Of a stretch of DNA of 64,000 nucleotides, positions 56,630 through 64,000 are shown in pieces (the stretch's first letter is position 1; each line of letters opens with the position of its first letter). The translations under genes and the position numbers were made by a program. The DNA is from Endothia cerciana. Taxonomy: Eukaryota > Ascomycota > Sordariomycetes > Diaporthales > Cryphonectriaceae. The notes under the pieces are model-generated. The model was not told the origin of the DNA. It was given only the letters and a program-made list of their open reading frames with translations, and made no database searches. The stretch covers positions 248,001 through 312,000 of the forward strand of contig JALRMH010000001.1 in assembly GCA_026119935.1 (NCBI GenBank), given 5' to 3'.

Positions 56630-57242
56630 GAGTGCGTTTCCGCCTGATGGGGGCAAGGCTCTGAGCGGGAGCCAGCCTTGTCCCCTTCATCCGCATTCAG
56701 GACCCCTCTGCAGCCTGAGAGGGACAGCGATGGGGCGCCGCGTTGTGTCAGGGAGTAGATCAGTATGGAGACGTATTTGGGCAAACCGTGCGTTAATGCA
56801 TGTGCATAAGGCTGGTAGTGGAATGGCTGTCTGCCAGGGCTCGCACGTTTTAGGCTTACGGGGGATTACTCCGAACGGAGGGGATGGCAAGTGGAAGGCA
56901 GGTTGACTCCCTATATGTGTGTCGTGGGCCACTGTTCTCAATACGATGTGTTGCATCGCTCAGTTCAATGTCAAAAACAGGTTTCGAGGCACGCCACCTG
57001 AATTGAAACCCAAAAACTCTTGTCTTAAACACTGTATGTAACCTTGTATTCGCCCCTAGACCGCAAACGCCGTCTGAACTGACATCCACAGCTTGACCCT
57101 GCCATCATGAGTCCGTGGATTTTTGTTTTTCGCTACCTCATACAAACGGTAGGACCTCGCCATCCTACCCCCTTGAGCCAACTCCTAGCACCGGCCACCA
57201 TGGCTGTCGGGTAATGCCTTCCCGGGATGACTTCATCGCACC
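56630..57242. other. convergent intergenic region
   Basis: 3' ends of the Zn2Cys6 gene (plus) and the SURF4 gene (minus). No gene seen. Confidence 0.5.
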
Positions 57243-58387
57243 TTAGTAGACCTTCTTCTTCTCGTCGTAGCTGAGCTGGCCCGGGCCACTGTTGACAAGA
57301 AGCAGGAGACCGCCGACGATGGAGAGGATCTGAAAGAAGTCGTACTTGGCGAAGTCCTTGTGGGGGTGATGCTCGTGCAGCTGCAAAGCCTCTCGTCAGT
57401 AGTGCGTCCTCCCTCACAGACCCCGTCTTGGAGCTCTGTAAACTTACAGTCCAGAAGTTGTTGACTAGGATGTTGAAGATGCTGAGAATGACCACCAGCA
57501 ACGTAGCGCTCCACTTGGCCTTGAACCCAACCACAACCATGACGCAAGCCACGAGGCCGACAACCGAGACCAGAACCCTGCCGATGGACCACGTTCCACT
57601 GAACACGAAGCCCACGAAAAGGAAGATGAGCAGGACGCGGCCGGCGAATTGGAAGTACATCTTGCGGTCCTTCTCCTCGAGCTGGGGAAGGCCGGCGAAG
57701 ACCTGGGTCTTCCGCACCCACGAGTCGGAGAGAACCATCAGGAGACCTCCCATGACGGACAGGTTGCGCAGGAAGAAGTTCAGGTCGAAGATCAGGCCAT
57801 AGCCGAGAGCCTGGGTGACGACTACGCCGATGAGACCGGCGACGGCGTAGTCGGAGTGCTTGCGGGCAATGACCATCGTGGAGCAGGCGGACATGGCAAG
57901 GACGTTCGTAATGAGGAAGATGTGGGTGAGACCATTGGGGACTGGTATCGGATCGCGTTAGCTGGCGGTATCCCCCTGGGAACGGCACCGCGACACCTCC
58001 CAAACTGTCCGAGACGGCTACTCACTATGACGGTAGTCGTGCAGGTAGAGGAGCTGGTCGCTCCATTGTGTTATTATGCGCAGGGCATCCTCGAGGAAGG
58101 TCACGACGATGAGGAATCGGCCAATTGCGGGGAGATAGCTATGAGACCGTCAGCAACACATCCCGCGCGGAGGTAGCGCCACAGCCCCTCGTCTGGCCGT
58201 GGGAAGGGAGGGAGGCCACGCACGGCTTCACCGGCTCGGCGGCATTGTCGAGCAAGTCCTCGATCTTGCTGGTATGCTGTCTGATGGCATCCAGAGCATT
58301 GCTCTCCTGAGGGGCATCGCGCATGCCGCCCCCGTAGCTTGGGGCTCCCATGCCGTAGCCGCCCGCGTTTCCTCGCATCGTCGCCAT
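57243..58387 (-). CDS. ERV29: SURF4 / ERV29 ER cargo receptor
   Basis: Four exons on the minus strand: 58224-58387, 58026-58138, 57448-57941, 57243-57380; introns of 85, 84 and 67 bases, each joining exactly in the family's usual sequence; 302 residues. Starts MATMRGNAGGYGMG, then IEDLLDNAAEPVKPYLPAIG, FLEDALRIITQWSDQ, LHDYRHIPNGLTHIF, and a membrane core of six or seven helices (SVVGLVACVMVVVGF, GGLLLLVNSGPG). The C-terminus DEKKKVY has a dilysine-type signal for COPI retrieval. SURF4/Erv29 collects soluble cargo into COPII vesicles at the ER. Complete with no defects. Confidence 0.95.
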
Positions 58388-60859
58388 TACCGACAGGTTG
58401 GATTTCTACCTTGGTTCGTCGCAAGGTGATAGGGGCGAATAGATGCTTCGGAGCTCTGCTGGAAGAGTCCCTAGCGACAGGCCTGCTGGATGAGCGGTCG
58501 AGGAATGGAAGAGTGCCGCAGGAATTCGAAAGGCCCGAGTTGGGAGGAGACACGGTCCGGAGATAAAGTGACCTTGTCGACCGGGCGAAGCGAAAAAAGG
58601 CGGCCGTGACAAGGATGCCGCAGAGCTGCTCAGGTGAAGAAAAGAATACCGCTTATCGATGAAGTATCTGTGTGTGGGAGACCAGACGGTTCTGGTGGGA
58701 AGGGAACGAGAGTATTAAACTCTACCTGATTGATGCTGGGAGAAATATCGACGAGGCTACTTACTCCGTGGTGCGTGCCCCAGGTGGTTTTACTCTGCCA
58801 GGTGTCCTCAAGCTGCTGCTGCTCTCACAAGTCCAGGTCCGGGGCTAGCTCCCCACGCATCTGAGCAGGGGCCACGGTAGCGGCAGCTTCCGAGATACCT
58901 CGAGATCCAGCCAGTGTATGGTGCTTCAGGATGTATACCACTAACAGCTAGGGTGGGGCCCCCTGCCGCTGCCGCCCCGACCCAAACCACCTCCCCCCGG
59001 CCTGTTTCCCCCCGGCCTGTTTTCGGCTGACGGTCCGGACCCTGAAGGGTCGTCAACGTCAAAAGAACACAGCTCTCGAATTCACCATCAGCGCTCACGT
59101 CATCCCCGGTCAGTCTCCTGGCGATGGCTTCTATTTCCATCGCCACGCTTTCACTCTCGGCCCAAACAACGTCCTACATGCTGAGTGAGGCTTGTCAGCC
59201 TGAGGCACGGTCGGAAAAGCGGGAGTTCTTAACGTCCGCGGGGAAAGCTTTACTGGGTAGTCAAGCCTCGGCCCTTGTTTCATCTCACATGGATCGAAGA
59301 TCACTGCATACCCTGTTACGTGGGCCTGCAGTCGTGCGCAGGGCACGGCCGTTGGGTCGCTTACTAACTCGTGAGCAGGCAGTGGCAGGGTAGGGCAGGT
59401 CACTTCATGACAGCCCGTGATATCATCTATGGCCGCCATGGCCGTGAGGTTTCCCACTAGGCGCCTGGGTCGGGGATGTTTCGTTTATGGCCTCAGGGCG
59501 CTCTCGTGGCCGGGTTGGACAACCAAGACCTCTTCTCCAGCCTGTGACTTCAGTATTGTCTTGCACCAAATTATTATGGATCAGTGGCGTTGGGCTCGTG
59601 AGCGGCTAAAATCGATTTTCTACGGCAGCCCCCAAGTTCTAGTAACCTTGAGGTGTCTACTCTAGATGAGCGTTCATTCACCCACTATCAGCCAGAGATC
59701 CCGGATTCAATCGTTCTCATGCATTCATGCGCATGGAATGGCGGTGAGTATAAGTAAGCTGTACGGTTCAGCCGTGCTTCGGCCGCGGGAACTCGTGTCG
59801 ATGAGTATCTCCTCTCTCATTCTCATTCCTGTGAGTGAAGATCTTCCATGGTACACGTGCTGCCCCCATACCAAGTCGGAGGTAAAACTAGTTATGGCGC
59901 GTCTCATGGATCAGGAAGCCTTGGAAGGTGACGCTCAACGTCAACGGAGGGAATCTTTCGCCTTGGCCACCGCACTTCAAGAGAGCGGCTTCCTGCGGAG
60001 CCTGGTGTCTGGGTCATCGGGATGACAACCGTCAGGCCGACGACAGCTACTCTGTCGATGCGAACCCTGTTCTCTTCGAGAGGACGTCCTAGATCGCCTT
60101 CGGTGAGGCTAGTTGCCTCTTCACCGCAACGTCAAAAACCCACACTACCTCGCTCGGTACAAGTAAGTCCAGCAGAAGGCTGTGTATTCCGGCGTGCCAA
60201 CGTTGAAGCTATGCTCCTTCTAGGTATCTCAGGTAGATGCCCTTCGAGGCAAGCAGTATTACTTCATCCCATCCTGCCGGATGGTCCACGCTCATTCTTG
60301 CTCGGTCCGATTGATCGAGATGCCGATATTTGCCTCGTCCTGTGCTTCCTGAAGCATGCAGTACAGCCGACCCACATATGCCAGCATCAAAGTGGCCGAC
60401 TGAACCTCGAGAGGTTCCTCTCATCGGCGGTGTGTTCAATAATGCACCATTCAGCCTCTCAAAGCACGCGCTGAGTGCATAATGCTTCCCAGGAGAGAAC
60501 GTCCTGCTTATTTCCAGTTCAGCTCACACATCGTAATTCCTCCGAGCGAGTTAGGAGCGGACACACCACGATCTCACTGGACTTCCTTCATCATGGCACG
60601 AGAGCTGGGATGGTCGGTACGTGGACCCAGACAGAGCAGACGCATTTGGGCCCCACGGCTCATCTCACGGCAGCGGCTCTCCGCATCACCAAAGGCATCG
60701 AATAGCCGCGCACACTCAACTTGTACAGAGGACAGCTCCAGGCTCGCGGCCATTATAACCTACTGCGTCGTACTGCCGTTCCAGTAGTACGCTATCACCG
60801 CGCCTCGGAGGGTCTTCATGCCGGTGCGGCGGACGTTGGAAATGGGCGTGTTGCAGGAG
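58388..60859. other. gene-poor region
   Basis: Upstream of SURF4 and beyond. A plus-strand frame at 59666-60025 (ATG, 119 codons, helical C-terminal third QEALEGDAQRQRRESFALAT) is possible but has no recognised family. Otherwise nothing supported. Confidence 0.45.
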
Positions 60860-61426
60860 ATACAAGTGCATACAAACTCCTAGTTCCGCAAGCATTGCCT
60901 GGCGCTCTGCATTGGTCCCGTACGCGTTTCTCCTGTTAGTAAGATATGGTGATCTCCTCGCCGGCGCTGATGTCCTCAAGAGCATGCAGAGCCATCTGGT
61001 TGATGGTGTCATTCCAGTAGACGAACGCGTTGGGGCCTACAGATGCGATCTGATTAGGCATAACGCCAACATAAGTGATAATCCAAGACGCTGAATGCGG
61101 AAAGACCTGTGACTGATAGAAGACAACCACAGAACGACTACGTAACCCGTACCTTGACCCTCGATGATGTTGAGCTTTGCACTCCTCCGGAGTCTGGCAT
61201 CCGAAACCATAAGACTCTCATAGGCCTGGCCAGCTCGAACCAGAGGTGCGATGTCCCTATCTCCCGCGTAGAGTCGGGTGAGGAGGTCCTTACTGTCCTC
61301 ATCAAGTCCGAGGAAGTCAGCATTAATGGAGGCGACAGCCTCGTCCCGTGTCTCGTACGCAGGAATCGGGTCACCTGTGGCGACCCACAGACTACGAGAC
61401 ATGTTGCGCGTCGTGAAGAGACCCAA
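60860..61426 (-). pseudogene. broken SET-domain protein gene
   Basis: Minus-strand pieces read GLFTTRNMSRSLWVATGDPI (start of a SET domain: G-L-F-T-T-R), a helical insert (DSKDLLTRLYAGDRDIA, SAKLNIIEGQGTG), GPNAFVYWNDTINQMAL with HALEDISAGEEITISY, and then in another frame YLTNRRNAYGTNAERQAMLAE. The first and last pieces are strongly SET-like (xPNAFxxWN, AGEEITISY-L-xNRxxR). The required NHxC motif before PNA is not present in any frame, and single-base shifts separate the pieces near 61090 and 60945. Likely a dead copy of a fungal SET-domain protein; the C-terminal Cys block is missing too. Confidence 0.55.
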
Positions 61427-62288
61427 GCCCTTCGCATGGCTCTCGCACTGCTAACTAGAGCACTTATAGTTGATAGGTGTACGACATTGTGACGTTGTGT
61501 GGCACGGAGAGGCTGCTGAGAGAGGAATGTAATAGTTAAAAAAAATTCTAAATACTGCACCACCTCTCTGTAGTCTGAGGAATTCGACCAATTTAAGCAA
61601 TCCTAGCTAACTAGCATACAGAGTATGGATAGTTTGAGGTGTCTGGAGTTTGAAAGGGGCTCCTTTGCGTTCTCTACACAGTAGCTTGCAACAATTGTTT
61701 CGTTTAGATAGGTGTGGGTCAAAAGGCATCCGGCACAGTGGAGAGAAAGTCCTTGTTCAGGGGAGGGTATTGGGAAATTTTTTTGCATCAGATCATACTA
61801 TGTTCACTCCTTTCACTCCTTCAGAATCAATCGAATCTGGATACATTGCATGAAGGACAGCACAGGGGCTTTCCTGCATCTTTGAGATCAACGTGGTGTG
61901 GTATTGAGTTCCAAGAAATTGTAATGAATAGACACTACCTACATATGGGAGCTTCCAAGCACACAGGAGTAGTAAATCATGTGACGGTGCGGCGAGGCCC
62001 TGTGGCTACAGTGGCAAGTTATAGAGACCGTATTGTGATTGAATTTAAGGTAAAAGCTCTAAGGAGTGTCCCTCAAAATGCCAGACATCAAGTTGATTGA
62101 AATCAATGGCAGATTCTCTCCAAGTTTCCTAGCCATTTCCCCTTGTGTTTCAATTGCTCAAACCATAAATCAGACCTCAGAAGTCCCCGTGCAATCGTGC
62201 AATCGCGGAGCCTAGGGTAATTCCGTTGCTCGTCGGCACACAAGGGTGCGGTAGCCTTTCATAGGCACGGTATTCGAACGGAGTTCCC
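61427..62288. other. gene-free region
   Basis: AT-richer DNA with no recognised frame. Confidence 0.45.
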
Positions 62289-62609
62289 TTATTCGTACTC
62301 GCAAACAGCATAAGTCTGGACCTGGGGAGGTCCAATGGGGACATCAGACTCGCTGCCGTACAGCACGGTGTCCGAGCCGTCCACTCCGTAGGAGTGGCAG
62401 ACAGTGTTGCCCGGCGACCAAGAAGAGATGGAGGTGAAGCTCAGATCGGAGTCGATGTAGGTCTTGGAGCCGTCGATGGGAACAGATACGGTGAAGGTGT
62501 TGTCGGCGGCAGCCCAGTACTCGAGGGTAACGTAGCCGGTCCGCTTGGCGGCAGGCGTGGCAGCGACGAGGCCGGCGAAGAGGGCGGTGGCGGCAGCGAT
62601 GAACTTCAT
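62289..62609 (-). CDS. small secreted protein
   Basis: An intron-free frame of 106 residues from an ATG at 62609. It has a clear signal peptide (MKFIAAATALFAGLVAATPA) and then AAKR, a Kex2-type dibasic site, so the mature form would start TGYVTLEYWAAADN and have about 83 residues. Two cysteines (TVCHSYG and YAVCEYE) could form one disulphide. The mature part is beta-rich with VTLEYW and FTVSVPIDG. Size, secretion and composition fit the broad class of fungal small secreted proteins (possible effectors); no named family was recognised and no toxin homology is claimed. A TATA-like element lies upstream (CTATATAGG at about 62638 on plus). Confidence 0.75.
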   Translation of the reverse strand: MKFIAAATALFAGLVAATPAAKRTGYVTLEYWAAADNTFTVSVPIDGSKTYIDSDLSFTSISSWSPGNTVCHSYGVDGSDTVLYGSESDVPIGPPQVQTYAVCEYE

Positions 62610-64000
62610 TTTGGTGAGTTGTTCGAATGTGTATTGAACTATATAGGTGGAGAAGCTTGGTGTTTCTTGGTGAAGATGCCTGAGAAGATGCTGATGCTGG
62701 TGATGATGATGGGTCTGTTATCTGGTTCAAGTCGAGCAGGACACCCGTCTTTTATAGACGGAGGACAGGCACCACTTTCACGACAGGTTTGGATCAACAC
62801 CGTTGCCTCCATTAGCTTCTCTGTTGTCGGCCGCCCGCGCCGAGTTCTACTGTATCCTAACTGTTGTAGTGTAACGTTTGATTGGCATGCGGTGGGAAGG
62901 AATCACACATCTTCGGCAGGTCAGATGGCTGAGTCGTACATCATGATGTAGCGTACAAACCACCTGACGCCAGCCTCGTAATCCATACGAAGATACTGTT
63001 TGTCAAAGATGAAAAAGTACTTCTAGTCATCGTATCAACTGGCGATCGTTGCCAAGGATCAGGTGGCGAGCGGTTCTTCACACAGCCCCCTGAGCTTCTC
63101 GAACTAGACTCTCAAAGGTCATGTCCCTCGGACGATCGGCACGTTATTCTACATGAAGGCGAATGGGTGATGAGTTTGACAAGATCATTGAGCCTATTTC
63201 TTGTGTTCTGCGTATACCTGACCACGTGTCCATGAGGTTCAGGGTCGACTTGAGGCTCACAACATCAGAGTAACCATCCGGCCGAACTCCTTCGGACTGC
63301 CACACAAGACATGTCTCGGTAGCCACACAGAGAGAGAGATCGAAAGCCGAGACGCTCAGCCCAGGCCGGATCAGCCGGTGCCCGTGACGTATGCCTCATA
63401 TGACCTCGACATCTAGTAAGCTTATCTCTGCGTTTGTTGATCCATACAGTGGGGTCCCCAGGTCGTGGCGCATTTGCCATTTGAACCAACTAAAAAGATC
63501 CGGGCACTGGGCTGAGCCCAGTCAGAATTGCCACGGGCCTAATTTGATGTCGGTTCGGATGGTCGGAGGCACTGGAGGGTTCCGTGAGGCGGGCAGCAAG
63601 CACATGGGCGGACCTCAGCACAGCAGACAAGCACTGCATGCGCCACATGAGACCCGCCTTTTCCCAGTGCGAGCGTGTAAGATGATAGGCTAGGTCTCCA
63701 GAAGTTAGACCGAACGGGTAACTGCCGATCGGACCTCCCTTGTGGGCTGATAGGGCTGAAAACTCTCCTGCTGCAGTTACTGCACTGCTATGTATCTATG
63801 TACCTGTGTACTGGTTCCTTCCCGAACCTTAAGTAAGCCAATGAAAAGTTAAGGTATGCCTCTTGTTATGCCACAGTACATAGTACCAAGTCCTAGTAGC
63901 AACGTCAGCTCGTTGATGCCTCCCAGGGTCCTTCCTGCCTTCCCACCCCCCACCCCCAAATCAAATCGTACAACACAAGCTTAACAGCCCAACACTGCAG
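62610..64000. other. right-end region, no gene seen
   Basis: Only short frames. ACATAGTAC-like motifs near 63872 recall the palindromes at 39 and 44 kb. Confidence 0.5.

Noticed and set aside
1..64000. CRISPR array, bacterial operons, riboswitches
   Set aside because: The window is fungal nuclear DNA; no regularly spaced identical repeats of CRISPR type and no such regulatory RNA were seen.

Overview
The window is nuclear DNA from a filamentous ascomycete (Pezizomycotina, most likely a plant-associated Sordariomycete). Genes carry short GT-AG introns of about 50-90 bases with fungal branch points. The families are typically fungal: a Zn2Cys6 regulator, a mitotic cyclin with a nine-base first coding exon, pectinases, and a dispersed single 5S rRNA gene. 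Gene models were built by hand from splice signals and frame agreement, and exon coordinates are given in each entry.

Layout. 1-7.7 kb is sparse: a small serine-rich ORF and a two-exon T5orf172 (GIY-YIG-like) gene. 7.7-16 kb is an accessory block: a 5S rRNA gene on the minus strand, about 400 bases later a six-frame-consistent DUF3435-type tyrosine recombinase gene whose zinc-finger tail is cut off by one in-frame TGA, then telomere-like inverted repeats, an AT-rich patch, a PD-(D/E)XK nuclease-like gene (DUF7924 type), a kinase fragment, and a minisatellite framed by a perfect 18-base inverted repeat. 16-25 kb holds a possible acylated small protein, a hypothetical ORF, a complete mitotic cyclin B and a wrecked DUF7580/subtilase gene.

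25-36 kb is conserved and gene-rich: mitochondrial ribosomal protein uL2m, a PAP2 lipid phosphatase, a divergent pectin pair (pectin methylesterase and a GH28 exopolygalacturonase sharing about 780 bases of upstream DNA), and casein kinase 2 beta. 36-48 kb is mostly decayed: an F-box relic, two out-of-order fragments of an Est1-type gene, G/C homopolymers, palindromes and one hypothetical gene. 48-58.4 kb is again conserved: a secreted SGNH/GDSL hydrolase, the ribosome biogenesis factor ERB1, a Zn2Cys6 regulator and the SURF4/ERV29 cargo receptor. 58.4-64 kb holds a broken SET-domain gene and a small secreted protein.

How it fits together. The housekeeping genes (cyclin B, CK2 beta, ERB1, uL2m, SURF4) are unrelated neighbours. 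The pectin methylesterase and exopolygalacturonase are a functional pair: the first demethylates pectin and the second trims the freed polygalacturonate. The most unusual part is 7.7-16 kb, which resembles the left end of a tyrosine-recombinase-mobilised element (DUF3435 proteins are the captains of fungal Starships) lying beside a 5S rRNA gene; no right border was found, so this remains an inference.
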